DNA of 64,000 nucleotides from Bog-756 sp963835465 (GCA_963835465.1 CAWIFR010000005.1:62001-126000), one strand, 5' to 3'. Counted from the stretch's first letter, positions 34,545 to 43,145 are shown. Program-made: numbers and translations. Notes: generated by a model from the letters alone, not told the origin.

Positions 34545-36424
34545 GAGAACTCCTCCTCGCGCTCGGCGATGATGATGCGACCGGCAGCCTCGATGAGGGC
34601 AAGGTGGGAGAACGCCTGAGGGAAGTTCCCCAGGTGGCGAGCCGTCTCGGTGTCGAACTCCTCGGCGAACAGACCGAGCGGTGAGGCAACCCTCAACAGT
34701 CGCTCCATCAGATCGCAGGCCCGTTGCCGCTCGCCAATGATGGTCAGTCCTGACACCAGCCAGAACGAACAGATAAGGAAGGTGCCCTCCTTGCCGGAAA
34801 GGCCATCGTCGGTCTCATCGGTCCGGTAGCGGAGCACGAACCCGTGCTCGGTCAGGTCGTCGGCGATGGCCAGCACGGTCGCCCGCATCCGTTCGTCATC
34901 CCCCGGCAAGAATCCGAAACCTGCAGCCAGAAGCGTCGAGGCATCGAGCGCATCGGTGTCGTAGTGCTGGCGGAGCACGCCCTCAGGGGTCACACCATGG
35001 TCCAGGATGTCGGCTCGGATCTCGTCGGACGTGGCCCGCCATGTGCGCTCCAGATCCGGCGCGCCCCGGATGCTGGCCAGCTTGGCTGCCCGATCGAGCG
35101 CCACCCAGCACATCAGCTTCGACGAAACATAGTGCTGCGGCTCCCCCCGCGCCTCCCAGATACCCTGGTCAGGTTCCTTCCATACCCGCGTGGCGCACTC
35201 GGCCTGCGCCTGCACGATCGGCCACATCGCTCGTGGCAGCCGTTGGCTGCGGCGGGTGTGGAGCAGGATGGAATCGAGCACCGATCCGTAGACGTCGTTC
35301 TGACGCTGGTCGAAGGCGCCATTGCCGAGCCGCACCGGACGGGCTCCGCCGTAACCGGACAGGTCATCCCTAGTCGACTCGGTCAGGTCCCTTCGACCAT
35401 CGATCCCATACATGATCTGTAGACCGCCGTCCTCGTTCGGCTCGAGGTCGGCCACGAACTGCATGAACTCTTCGGCCTCCCATCCCAGATTCAGGTAGTG
35501 CAGGGCCTGAAGCGTGAACGTGGAGTCCCGCATCCAGGTGTAGCGGTAGTCCCAATTCCGTTCGCCGCCCGGTGCCTCGGGTAGTGACGTGGTGAGCGCC
35601 GCCACCGTCGCCCCGGTGGGCATATAGGTAAGACCCTTGATGGTCAGTGCCGAACGCTCAATCGGATCACGCCAGCGGTGGTCGGGCATTCGAGCGGTTC
35701 CCAGCCACTCACGCCAAAGACGAACCGTCATCTCCATCCGGGACTCGGCATCCTCCCGATCAAGAGGAGAAGTGAGGTTCTCGGCCCAAGACAACGAACA
35801 GTAGATCTGCTCACCCTCTCGTAGAGTGTGACGGGCCCGGGCCCGGTTTCCTTCGACACCCAGGTTCATGTCGGTCTGGAGTCGGATGGTCTGACCCGAA
35901 CCGCTGGCATCTGCGACGTGTCGGCCACCTTCGCCCAGAGTCCAGTCCGCAGGTGTACGGCCATAGTCGAAGACGGGCTCGCAGACCAGCTCAATCTGCA
36001 CGCTCCCCTTAATACACGTGGCCGTTCGCACCAGGAGATGGTCGGCATCGGCATCCGCAGGTGGGCGCGTGTGGGGCGTCACGCGGTCCTCAACAGAGGG
36101 TAGGCCAATGGTCAGGGCGTCGCGGACTACAAGCCAACCGCCCGGGGTATGCCACGTTGTCGTGAGGACGTTCGTTCCCGGCTCGTACGATCGGGCAGTG
36201 GGCACGTTTATGTCGAAGGGACCGAAGCGGAAGGCTCCGGCCCCCCTGTCCAGAAGGCTGCCGAACACGCTCGGGGAATCGAAGCGCGGGAGACATAGCC
36301 AGTCGATGGCTCCATCCGCAGCCACGAGGGCACCGGTGTGACAGTTCGACAGGAAGGCGTAGTCCGCTATCGGCGGGAAGGGTGACGGAGCCGCAGCGCT
36401 CTGTTCCCTCAGTTGGTGGTCCAT
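34541..36424 (-). CDS. GH15-family glucoamylase/trehalase-like glycosidase
   Basis: The 627-residue protein starts FPPIADYAFLSNCHTGALVAADGAIDWLCLPRFDSPSVFG, the beta-sandwich domain of bacterial GH15 enzymes. The (alpha/alpha)6 catalytic domain includes GERNWDYRYTWMRDSTFTLQALHYLN (first catalytic Glu/Asp region) and later EGTFLICSFWLVSGL. Actinobacterial homologues hydrolyse trehalose or alpha-glucans to glucose, and glucose would feed zwf through a kinase outside this window. ATG 36424 is preceded by GAGGGA. It opens the GH15-zwf-CoADR-SMP30 operon, preceded by a tiny ORF and a DosR-like box. Trehalose or malto-oligosaccharide specificity cannot be told. Confidence 0.9.
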   Translation of the reverse strand: MDHQLREQSAAAPSPFPPIADYAFLSNCHTGALVAADGAIDWLCLPRFDSPSVFGSLLDRGAGAFRFGPFDINVPTARSYEPGTNVLTTTWHTPGGWLVVRDALTIGLPSVEDRVTPHTRPPADADADHLLVRTATCIKGSVQIELVCEPVFDYGRTPADWTLGEGGRHVADASGSGQTIRLQTDMNLGVEGNRARARHTLREGEQIYCSLSWAENLTSPLDREDAESRMEMTVRLWREWLGTARMPDHRWRDPIERSALTIKGLTYMPTGATVAALTTSLPEAPGGERNWDYRYTWMRDSTFTLQALHYLNLGWEAEEFMQFVADLEPNEDGGLQIMYGIDGRRDLTESTRDDLSGYGGARPVRLGNGAFDQRQNDVYGSVLDSILLHTRRSQRLPRAMWPIVQAQAECATRVWKEPDQGIWEARGEPQHYVSSKLMCWVALDRAAKLASIRGAPDLERTWRATSDEIRADILDHGVTPEGVLRQHYDTDALDASTLLAAGFGFLPGDDERMRATVLAIADDLTEHGFVLRYRTDETDDGLSGKEGTFLICSFWLVSGLTIIGERQRACDLMERLLRVASPLGLFAEEFDTETARHLGNFPQAFSHLALIEAAGRIIIAEREEEFS

Positions 36425-36436
36425 GGCGTCCCTCGG

Positions 36437-36505
36437 CTATCCACGGGGATCCCCCCGATCACGACGGAATGCAGCCATTCGGGCGAGGGGTCGTCTTCGC
36501 AACAT
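36437..36505 (-). CDS. 22-codon ORF with perfect ribosome site before the GH15 gene
   Basis: AAGGAGGT at 5 bp precedes ATG 36505. The peptide MLRRRPLARMAAFRRDRGDP ends at TAG 12 bp before the GH15 start. It is strongly basic (8 Arg of 22). It could be a leader peptide that couples translation, or the stump of a small basic protein like that at 29268, whose N-terminus (MGRRGVIGRPVAR) is similar in style. Confidence 0.45.
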   Translation of the reverse strand: MLRRRPLARMAAFRRDRGDPRG

Positions 36506-36818
36506 GTGATACCTCCTTCTCCAAATTCGTTCTTCTGCGTTTGTTCAGACCGCCGGTTGCAGAGTCTTGAGTGTGCCGGTTCCAGCAGGAGTGCGGGGGA
36601 TGCGCATCGACCAACACATCATTCGCCCTGCATCGGCAAGAGGTGCCGCCAGAGGCCCTCCCGGATGAGGAGCGCCACCGACTTGTCCGATTGCAGTGCC
36701 GTGCCACCGCTGCATGCTCCACGTCCTCGGCCGTTCCGTCCTCCTCTGCTTTGGTCGACCTGGCCCTCATGGATGGTTGGGATGTCTACAACTGTAAATA
36801 TTCAGTACAGAAATGCCA

Positions 36819-36832
36819 GGGCCTTTAGTCCC
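36819..36832 (-). promoter_or_regulatory. DosR-like box upstream of the GH15 operon
   Basis: GGGCCTTTAGTCCC is a near-perfect match to the DosR/DevR palindrome GGGACTTTAGTCCC. It is 314 bp upstream of the tiny ORF at 36505 and 395 bp from the GH15 ATG. No gene on the plus strand starts close downstream. The region 36506-37079 otherwise has no supported gene. A long leader would be needed, or an unannotated start nearer the box. Confidence 0.55.
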
Positions 36833-37079
36833 GAGATCTACGCGACAGCTCGCGCCCGGGAAGAGCCCCGGACTCGACGAGATCGTCATGGGTCGGAAGC
36901 CGTCGGTCCGAGCGAGCGCTAACTAAACACCATCCCCACGCTCAAGGGAGAGTGCTGAGCTCACTCCTCCATCGGCTTCTCACCGGTTTCCTCCGGGCCG
37001 CTCACTGAGCCGATGCCAAGTGCCCTGACCAGGGACAGTTGACGATTCGGAGCCGGAAGGGACGGGGCCGCTCCGAGCC

Positions 37080-37315
37080 TCAGGGCAGGCCCGTTCCTAC
37101 CTCTCGCAGCAGTCCCAGCCGACCCTCGTCCTCCCCCATTGCCGCACCGGCGCATGCCCCGACGACGATGATGGCGCCAGCGAGCGTGAACCAGCTCGCA
37201 GGTGCGGGGGGCACGCCGAAGAACACTGCTGCTGATCACTGTCCACGATGTGCGGCACCCAGAGGGAAGCGGACAAGGCAAAGATCGTGACGCCAAGGCC
37301 GATGATCAGGGCCAT
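37080..37315 (-). CDS. Small two-helix membrane protein, frameshifted
   Basis: The first helix (MALIIGLGVTIFALSASLWVPHI) runs to about 37240, where the frame shifts; VFFGVPPAPASWFTLAGAIIVVGACAGAAMGEDEGRLGLLREVG continues in another frame to TGA at 37080. Together this makes a protein of about 78 residues with two transmembrane helices and a charged cytosolic tail. The clean continuation suggests a single indel. It follows the small membrane gene at 37360. Family not recognised. Confidence 0.5.
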
Positions 37316-37359
37316 CGGGCATCGGGGAGGGCTGCGGACGCGTCATGCCGCTGGGAATG

Positions 37360-37602
37360 CTATGCACTCTCAGACTCGACACGCGGTGAGAGCCATCGCA
37401 GGAAGATCGCACCAGCGAACCCAAGCACGACAGCAACACCCAAGGCCACGGCTCCCATGCCGATGAGAACCGCCACTCTGCGTTCGGCCGTTACCTCGGC
37501 CGCCTGAGCTGTAGCCAGACCCCTCTCAACCTCATCGAGCACCACCCCGGCCTGTTCGAGGTGGCCACGTGCACGATGGAACCGCTTTCCGAACTCACTC
37601 AT
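37360..37602 (-). CDS. Small single-helix membrane protein
   Basis: The 80-residue protein has a helical, charged N-terminal half (GKRFHRARGHLEQAGVVLDEVERGLATAQAAEVTAER) and a transmembrane helix (RVAVLIGMGAVALGVAVVLGFAGAIFLRWL). The ATG at 37602 has GGGAGGGGAAG upstream and overlaps the stop of the preceding frame (ATGA). The N-terminal half may form a coiled coil. Possibly a stress-induced membrane protein like others in this region; no family is recognised. Confidence 0.65.
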   Translation of the reverse strand: MSEFGKRFHRARGHLEQAGVVLDEVERGLATAQAAEVTAERRVAVLIGMGAVALGVAVVLGFAGAIFLRWLSPRVESESA

Positions 37603-37859
37603 GACAACTCTTCCCCTCCCGATCGGAGTTCAAGGCCGGATAGCCCGGACAATCGTGATCTGCCGAACTGCGCCGCGGCCAAGGCCACGAGTGCCGGCAA
37701 CCCGTGGACCTCGTTGTCGTGTCCTTCACTCTGCTCCTCCTCCGCCGAGCCTCTACGCTCAAATCTCTCGGCGGCCGAGACGGAGCGGCACAACCGAGGT
37801 GACGGATTGAAACTCCCAGCCGATCGGCCATTTGACACCGCGAGACACTGAGAACCCAC
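37599..37859 (-). CDS. Hypothetical ORF coupled to the small membrane gene
   Basis: An 86-codon frame from GTG 37859 whose TGA overlaps the ATG of the next gene (ATGA), which is the main argument for coding. The second half (EGHDNEVHGLPALVALAAAQFGRSRLSGLSGLELRSGGEELS) looks protein-like. The first part is unconvincing and the start may be internal. No family is recognised. Confidence 0.35.
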   Translation of the reverse strand: MGSQCLAVSNGRSAGSFNPSPRLCRSVSAAERFERRGSAEEEQSEGHDNEVHGLPALVALAAAQFGRSRLSGLSGLELRSGGEELS

Positions 37860-38071
37860 TGAATTGACTAGTGACCCCCACCCTTAACCTCGCAATGTCA
37901 TCGACTGTAGACGATGTTGCGCCCGGGGCACTGATCCTCATGGCATGGCATCCCGGGCAGCCCTCCCGAGGTCTCTCTACCCCTTCCGATGAGGTAGGCA
38001 TGTGCCCGACAATGGTGCGGGAGTAGGTCAGCGCTACCGACCATTCATTCGAGCCCTCGCCAAGGAGTGTG

Positions 38072-38710
38072 ATGTCTGAGCAGGTGCCAAAGCGTCGTCC
38101 AGGTCCGCGTCGCAAGAAGGGCGCCCCAGCGGGACCTGAGTCCGTTCGGCGGGCGGTACTCGATGCCGCTATTGATCTGTTTGTCCAACACGGGGTTGCG
38201 AGCGTCTCACTGCGCGACATAGCGGCTGGTGCCAACGTAGAGCTGGCGCTGATCCGTCGCTACGTCGGCTCCCGCCAGGAGCTCATCTCGGCGGTATTCG
38301 ACGATGTGAGCGAGGTACTTGGCGTCGAACTCACTGAACGCCCGCTCCAACAAATCGGTTTCGACAAGGACTCAACTATGGGCAGATGGGCCGTCGTGCT
38401 ACTTCACCTCGTGATGACCGGAGCCGACATCAACATTGCCTCCGGACATGTTAATCCCGTCCAGACTCTGGCAAACGTCTTCATCGAGCGCTTCGGAGCC
38501 GACCCCGTGGCTGCTCGAGTACGCGCTGCTCAGGTCGCCGCGTTGGCTCTCGGTTGGCGTCTATTCGAGCGGTACCTCATCATTGCAGGTGACCTTGGTG
38601 CCGTAAGTATTGAGGCGCTGCACGACGAAGTGACGGCTCTCAATCGCTATCTGGGTACGGTTCCATGGCCACTGGGCGACCAGCGGATTGTAGGTGATTC
38701 CGAATGGTGA
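38072..38710 (+). CDS. TetR-family transcriptional regulator
   Basis: The 212-residue protein has a basic N-terminus (PKRRPGPRRKKGAPAG) followed by the TetR HTH (VRRAVLDAAIDLFVQHGVASVSLRDIAAGANVELALIRRYVGSRQELISAVF) and a C-terminal ligand-binding helical domain. AAGGAG lies 4 bp before the ATG at 38072. No neighbouring structural gene faces it, so its target is unclear; a large palindrome 116 bp downstream at 38826-38860 is a candidate operator but its position after the gene is unusual. It is distinct from the TetR at 51013. Confidence 0.88.
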   Translation: MSEQVPKRRPGPRRKKGAPAGPESVRRAVLDAAIDLFVQHGVASVSLRDIAAGANVELALIRRYVGSRQELISAVFDDVSEVLGVELTERPLQQIGFDKDSTMGRWAVVLLHLVMTGADINIASGHVNPVQTLANVFIERFGADPVAARVRAAQVAALALGWRLFERYLIIAGDLGAVSIEALHDEVTALNRYLGTVPWPLGDQRIVGDSEW

Positions 38711-38825
38711 TGGACCTCTTGCAGCGCCAGATTCAGAGCGACATGAGCCCATCGTTGCCCGGTTATGCCAGCTGACAAATGGCAAGACGGGATTGGCGAA
38801 GAACGATGCCACAGCTGGGTCATCG

Positions 38826-38860
38826 CGACACCATCACTACCGTCGGTAGTGATGGTGTCG
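38826..38860. repeat. 16-bp stem, 3-bp loop perfect palindrome
   Basis: CGACACCATCACTACC, then GTC, then the exact inverse. It stands in a 590-bp stretch (38711-39299) without any supported gene. No T-run follows, and 116 bp separate it from the TetR stop. It could be a terminator, a large operator or an IS-related hairpin. The rest of the stretch shows nothing I can support. Confidence 0.7.
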
Positions 38861-39299
38861 GTCTCCTTCTAGTAGGCGTATCCGACCCACTGGTTGGAGA
38901 CCTCAGGAACAGACGGCAATCTGAGGAGTCCAAGTCAGTGATGGGCCGGGAGTTCGCAACTTGCCCTGGCAACTGGGAATTGGGGTCCAGATCTGTCAGC
39001 GGGCCGACAAGGCCGACCATGAGCTGTTCCCAGCAGTTGTCGCCCGCCCATGGACGACATCTATGCCAAATGGCCGAAGCCTCGGTGTCTGCTCCGGCTT
39101 CCTCGAGGCCACAGATCGGGAGTCGCGCAAAGCGCCATGGCAGAGTGGTCGTCAATCGGTTCGCTCTCGACCCCTGGACTAGCTGTCTAACCGACGGCGT
39201 CGCAGCTACCAGGGCGGCTCGTTCGATAGGTCCGGTGCAGTGCCCCGGGGTAGCGCTGTCGACCACGGCCCACCCACCGGCTGTTCTCGGGGGAAGTAC

Positions 39300-39866
39300 C
39301 TAGTCGATGATCCCGAGGGCACGGGCCCGGCTGACCGCCTCGGCTCGGCTGTGAACCCCGAGCTTCTTGTAGGCACGCTCGGCTCGTTCCTTCGCCGCCG
39401 ACCGGGAGATCCCCAGCTTGTCAGCGATGACCGCGAACGACGACTGCGTGGGCAAGTAGCGCAGGACCATCGCCTCAGCCGGGCTGATCGACGCTGCCCT
39501 GACGGTGGCGGCGGCTTCCGCGACAGCATCCGCGGCGGCGTCGTGAGCGACCTTCACCTCACCGGCGTCCTCCACCACAGCCTTCCCAGCCGCTTCGTCT
39601 GTCGCTGCGACGATCAAACCGGCGGCGCGCACCGCCTCGACGGCCTCGTGGGCGGCTGCCTCCTCCACGATGCCTGCGCTGATCAGGGCTCGGACGGCGT
39701 CGGCTGCGGCGGCGGCACGGATAGCTTCGAAGGCGCCGATCGCCTCCGCTGCTCGGGTTTCCGCGGCGATGGCCAGCAGCGTCGCGTTAGCTTCGGCGTG
39801 TGGGTGCCTAGAAACTCGTCCACCGCCCTGAACTGGGTATTCCAGACTTCCTTGCATTCGCAACAA
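39300..39866 (-). pseudogene. Ala-rich protein with LuxR-type HTH, N-terminus lost
   Basis: The C-terminal 65 residues (SPAEAMVLRYLPTQSSFAVIADKLGISRSAAKERAERAYKKLGVHSRAEAVSRARALG) form a LuxR-type HTH. It is preceded by a long Ala-rich helical region (AAETRAAEAIGAFEAIRAAAAADAVRALI). At about 39800 the better protein sequence (EVWNTQFRAVDEFLGTHTP) is in another frame, so one indel is likely. The N-terminus runs straight into the repeat copy at 39861, so the gene was probably cut by an insertion element. Its target is unknown. Confidence 0.6.
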
Positions 39867-39957
39867 TGTGGGAAATCGAGAGCAATAGCGTGGGAAATGC
39901 GCTCAGGCGGGCCGCAGTTCCCCCAGCCCAGGTGGGTTATGTCGGCACCCCACTACT
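39861..39957. repeat. IS-end repeat, copy A
   Basis: CAACAATGTGGGAAATCG leads a 39-bp block ending GTGGGAAATG. After a variable stretch comes GTTATGTCGGCACCCCAC. The same arrangement recurs at 54585 and 58492. Within the block GTGGGAAAT occurs twice, 21 bp apart. This is the look of a transposase-binding subterminal repeat near an IS terminus. Confidence 0.75.
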
Positions 39958-39975
39958 CCTACTCCTCCACTCTGC

Positions 39976-40580
39976 TCACTCACTCATGTCGTCCGTTGAC
40001 TCCCGATGCGTCGAGCGAAGGAACGAGGCCGCTGAACGAAAGTGCACCGGCCAAGGACCGGAACCGGTTGGGATCCCCCAGACGTGCCAGGATCTGTTGA
40101 TCGCCCACACCCTAGGCACCGAGGTCAAGATCGCGGCCGGGTCGAGGGCGTGGAGTAAGACAGCGATGCGCTGCTCCAGCTCGTGGATCTCCTGGGTCAG
40201 CTGCGGCACGCCCCAAGCCCCACGGGAGTGTCGCCAGAGGAACTTCACCAGGCGGGCCTGCCCCAATCGCCGTAGCGTATAGGGGTCGGCATAGCCGGCG
40301 GTCAAAAATCGTAGAGGCGTATTGGACGACGTGTGCGCGCCGAAGACGCCATGCCAGGCCGGGCTCATCAGCTCGAGATAGGCATCGAGTCGGGCGATCA
40401 CCACGGTCCGTCGTTTGACCAGGCTGGCTCGGAGCTTGGTGGCTCGACGCATCGCGTCGGCGGGGCCCAGGCCCTCTGCAGGGTGGAGACCCTCAGGGTG
40501 GAGAAGTGGAAGGCGAGCCAGGATCCGAGAGTCGAGTCGATCCGATTTGGTGTGCTTGGCGTAGTAACCGAATCTGCCGA
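39976..40580 (-). pseudogene. IS110-family transposase fragment
   Basis: The frame reads YYAKHTKSDRLDSRILARLPLLHPEGLHPAE, then LRASLVKRRTVVIARLDAYLELMSP and TLRRLGQARLVKFLWRHSRG, then LEQRIAVLLHALDPAAILTSVPRV. This matches the middle of IS110 transposases (end of the DEDD domain and the linker). Both the N-terminal catalytic part and the C-terminal Ser-containing domain are missing. The 3' side ends at repeat copy A. A relic only. Confidence 0.7.
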
Positions 40581-40688
40581 CGATGCTTCATTCCGACAGC
40601 CTCGTCCATCAGCGGTCCGGGTACGAGCCCCACGGCGTCCACACGAGGCCGTGCTCGATGCAACGTACCGCAGGGCCTCCTTGTTCGT

Positions 40689-41939
40689 TCAGCCCAATTT
40701 CTCAGCCTGTGAGGTCACCTTGAAGGTCTTTGTGCTGCACGAGTAGGGGTAGACCATCTTGGTGGTGCCACCCGTGTAGGCCAAGAACTCCGTACAGTAA
40801 GGGGTCGCTGCCAGCGACGACGCCGGGTACTGGATCGGCCCCACCAGGCCTGGGATCCCCCATTTGATGGTGGACAACACCTTGCGGACGTTCTCCGGAG
40901 TGATGGCCTGCTTCTTCGCCTGCACGATGTGCACCGCCGTCGCGAACATGGCGGTATCAAGGTAGGACGGCACATTGGAGTACGAGGTCAGCTGGGTCCC
41001 CGGCACGACAGCGTTCATGGCGTTCTGCATCGCTCTTAGACCGGGGCTCGGCTCGTTGTTGAACGAGGCGATGGTAACTGTCCCCTGCATCGTCGAGTCG
41101 AGAGCGGCGATGGCCCCAAGCGGTGTCCAGTAGGAGCCCGTGTACCCGGCGTTCTTGAGCGCCGTCCACATCGGGATGCACTGGGCCGTCAGTTGGCAAC
41201 CGATCGCCTGGGGCGGCCTACCGTCGTTCGAGGTGAGGATCTGCTGGACGTAGGGGGTGTAGTCACTGGCCGTGATCGGCACCTTGGCCTTGTTGTAGAC
41301 AACCTTGAAGCCAGCACCCCTGGCCTCGACTGTCGCGTAGGCCACGGAGCTGGCTCCGGAGGCCGCATCGTTAGAGAACAGGGCCATCGTGGGATGCGCG
41401 CTACCGGTCTTGGCCCTCACGTAAGTGTAAAACTGGCCGTAGCCGTCGGTGACCACCGGAGGCGTCGATGGGACCAGGCAGCCGCTGGACGAGTAACCCC
41501 AGAGGCTGGTTGTCACCTTTGTGGAACAGTAGGTGCCATCGAAGCCACCGCCCACATACAAGATCTTCTGGGACTTCAGGTAAGCGCCCGGATTGACCGG
41601 TGACAGGTCGGGGACGATGGCGAAGACCTGGTCCTGATTGACCAACTGTCGCACGCCACTCAGGGCAACGGCCGGGTCCTGACCGTCGTTCACATAGCCT
41701 GCGAATTTGAGCTTGATCCCGTGCAGATAGTTGGTCTTGTTGATCTGGTTGACGTAGCCCTCGGCGCCAATCTGGGCGCCGGCGAATTGCGCCGTCGGCC
41801 AGATGCCGCCGATGGTGATCGTCTTGCCGTCGAAGCCACGGGTCGCCGCCCCGACTTGGCCGGAGGTCACACCCACCGCAGTTGCCGAGAGCAGGACCGT
41901 CAGCATGACGGCAGCCCCCACTCGAACGTTGCGTTTCAT
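40689..41939 (-). CDS. Branched-chain amino-acid-type ABC substrate-binding protein
   Basis: The 416-residue protein has a signal peptide (MKRNVRVGAAVMLTVLLSATAVGVTSGQVGAA) and a type 1 periplasmic-binding fold (KTITIGGIWPTAQFAGAQIGAEGYVNQIN, QDPAVALSGVRQLVNQDQVFAIVPDLSP, YGQFYTYVRAK). Such proteins deliver amino acids, aromatic acids, amides or other small organics to an ABC permease. No lipobox is seen. No permease or ATPase genes are in the window. AAAGGGGAACG precedes the ATG at 41939. It ends the leftward operon starting at the SDR 44953, under operators at 45353-45390, so it could bind a substrate of the catabolic cluster. Confidence 0.88.
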   Translation of the reverse strand: MKRNVRVGAAVMLTVLLSATAVGVTSGQVGAATRGFDGKTITIGGIWPTAQFAGAQIGAEGYVNQINKTNYLHGIKLKFAGYVNDGQDPAVALSGVRQLVNQDQVFAIVPDLSPVNPGAYLKSQKILYVGGGFDGTYCSTKVTTSLWGYSSSGCLVPSTPPVVTDGYGQFYTYVRAKTGSAHPTMALFSNDAASGASSVAYATVEARGAGFKVVYNKAKVPITASDYTPYVQQILTSNDGRPPQAIGCQLTAQCIPMWTALKNAGYTGSYWTPLGAIAALDSTMQGTVTIASFNNEPSPGLRAMQNAMNAVVPGTQLTSYSNVPSYLDTAMFATAVHIVQAKKQAITPENVRKVLSTIKWGIPGLVGPIQYPASSLAATPYCTEFLAYTGGTTKMVYPYSCSTKTFKVTSQAEKLG

Positions 41940-42040
41940 CGTTCCCCTTTCGTTGATTCCTAGTTCGGTAAGTTCAGGCCACCTGGCGTGCCGATGGGCT
42001 CCCTGCCCCAAGGTGGGGCGTTCCACCACGTGGATCACCT

Positions 42041-42910
42041 TCACGTAGCGATCACCTTCGCGTAGCGATCGAGAAGCGGCAGGATCTCCTGGCGGGTGGC
42101 GGTGGGTATGTCGAGCACGACTTGATCGACTGACAGTTCCCGGAAGCGGTCGAGCTGGGAACGGAGTTGGTCGTCGTCAACCACCTCCTGCATGGGCCAC
42201 ACGATCGGGCCGGATTCGGAACGCCCGGCGTCAATCCACCGCCGTCGAAGCTTGCCGAGCCGGGCGGCGAGCCAGTCCGCATTGCTCCCCCCGGGGAGCC
42301 AACCGTCGCCCCACTTGATGATCGCTTCCATCGCTTGCTCGCCTCCTTGGACCCCGAGGAGCACGGGAATCGAAGGCTGCACCGGCTTGGGCCAGGACCA
42401 GCTGCGCTCGAGGTTGGCATGCTGACCGTGGTACTCCGCCTCGGTATTGGTCCACAATGCCCTCATCAACTCGACATACTCCCGGACAATCGCGCGGCGA
42501 TCCTTGAAAGACTTCCCGTGGTTGGCGAGCTCTTCGCGGTTCCAGCCGAACCCCACCCCGAGGCTGAACCGTCCGTCAGACATGTGGTCGAGCGTGGCGA
42601 TGGTCTTGGCCAGGGCAATCGGATCGTGCTGGGCGACGAGAGCGATGCCTGTAGCGATCCTCAACGATGTCTGCGCAGCAATGAAGGCGAGTGCAACATA
42701 CGGATCGGGGAACTCAGGGTACGCGTCGGGCAGATCGCCACCGCCGGGCCAAAGAGTTTCGCGAGAGACAGGGATGTGGGTGTGCTCACCGATGACGATG
42801 CAGTCAAAGTCGCGCTCCTCGGCGGCATGAGCGAGCTCGAGGAGCGGCATCGCTGCGTCAGTTTGACGATAGAGGAGGCCAATGGGTGGACGATGGTTCG
42901 GTCTCGTCAT
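42041..42910 (-). CDS. LLM-class (F420-type) oxidoreductase
   Basis: The 289-residue luciferase-like protein has LELAHAAEERDFDCIVIGEHTHIP, the family core SLRIATGIALVAQHDPIALAKTIATLDHMSDGRFSLGVGFGWNREELANHG, and ends DRYAKVI. That is the F420-dependent LLM pattern; F420 rather than FMN is inferred from relatives. It shares most of its sequence with the protein at 51793, the other side of the cluster. The ATG at 42910 overlaps a small upstream ORF (ATGA). A short 17-bp duplication at 42029-42065 lies around its stop codon. Confidence 0.88.
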   Translation of the reverse strand: MTRPNHRPPIGLLYRQTDAAMPLLELAHAAEERDFDCIVIGEHTHIPVSRETLWPGGGDLPDAYPEFPDPYVALAFIAAQTSLRIATGIALVAQHDPIALAKTIATLDHMSDGRFSLGVGFGWNREELANHGKSFKDRRAIVREYVELMRALWTNTEAEYHGQHANLERSWSWPKPVQPSIPVLLGVQGGEQAMEAIIKWGDGWLPGGSNADWLAARLGKLRRRWIDAGRSESGPIVWPMQEVVDDDQLRSQLDRFRELSVDQVVLDIPTATRQEILPLLDRYAKVIAT

Positions 42911-43131
42911 GAGATGGCGCCGTTCCGACCCCACTCGAGCGGGCGGTTGGTGAGACCGTGAGGGGTAGACGGAGACACGGAGCGGAATCGACATACCCCC
43001 GTAGAACCGAATGCCTGCTTGGGGATCCTGATGTCATAGGTGCAATAACTGCGCAGATGATCAACCTGCAGGCGCGATTGGTCGAGGGGGTCGTTGCTGC
43101 GAGCGGAGTCGGTGTTGGCGAAATCGGTCAT
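42907..43131 (-). CDS. Small ORF between the esterase and the LLM gene
   Basis: A 74-residue frame from ATG 43131 (GGAGAAGCG upstream) to a TGA that overlaps the LLM ATG. It reads MTDFANTDSARSNDPLDQSR, then HLRSYCTYDIRIPKQAFGSTGV. The coupling at the 3' end and a ribosome site at the 5' end support translation. No family is recognised; the C-terminal half is poor in secondary-structure signals. Confidence 0.45.
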   Translation of the reverse strand: MTDFANTDSARSNDPLDQSRLQVDHLRSYCTYDIRIPKQAFGSTGVCRFRSVSPSTPHGLTNRPLEWGRNGAIS

Positions 43132-43145
43132 CGCTTCTCCAATCA

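Noticed and set aside
37759..38235. 158-codon minus-strand frame opposite the TetR gene
   Set aside because: It is a shadow of the high-GC TetR gene, without ribosome site or domain.
38826..38860. Calling the perfect hairpin a terminator outright
   Set aside because: It is 116 bp beyond the TetR stop with no T-run, so I list it as a repeat with several possible roles.
38820..39266. 148-codon minus-strand frame over the palindrome
   Set aside because: Runs through the hairpin and shows no domain; likely chance in high-GC DNA.
42029..42065. 17-bp duplication around the LLM stop codon as a regulatory site
   Set aside because: It overlaps the end of the coding sequence and looks like a local slippage duplication.
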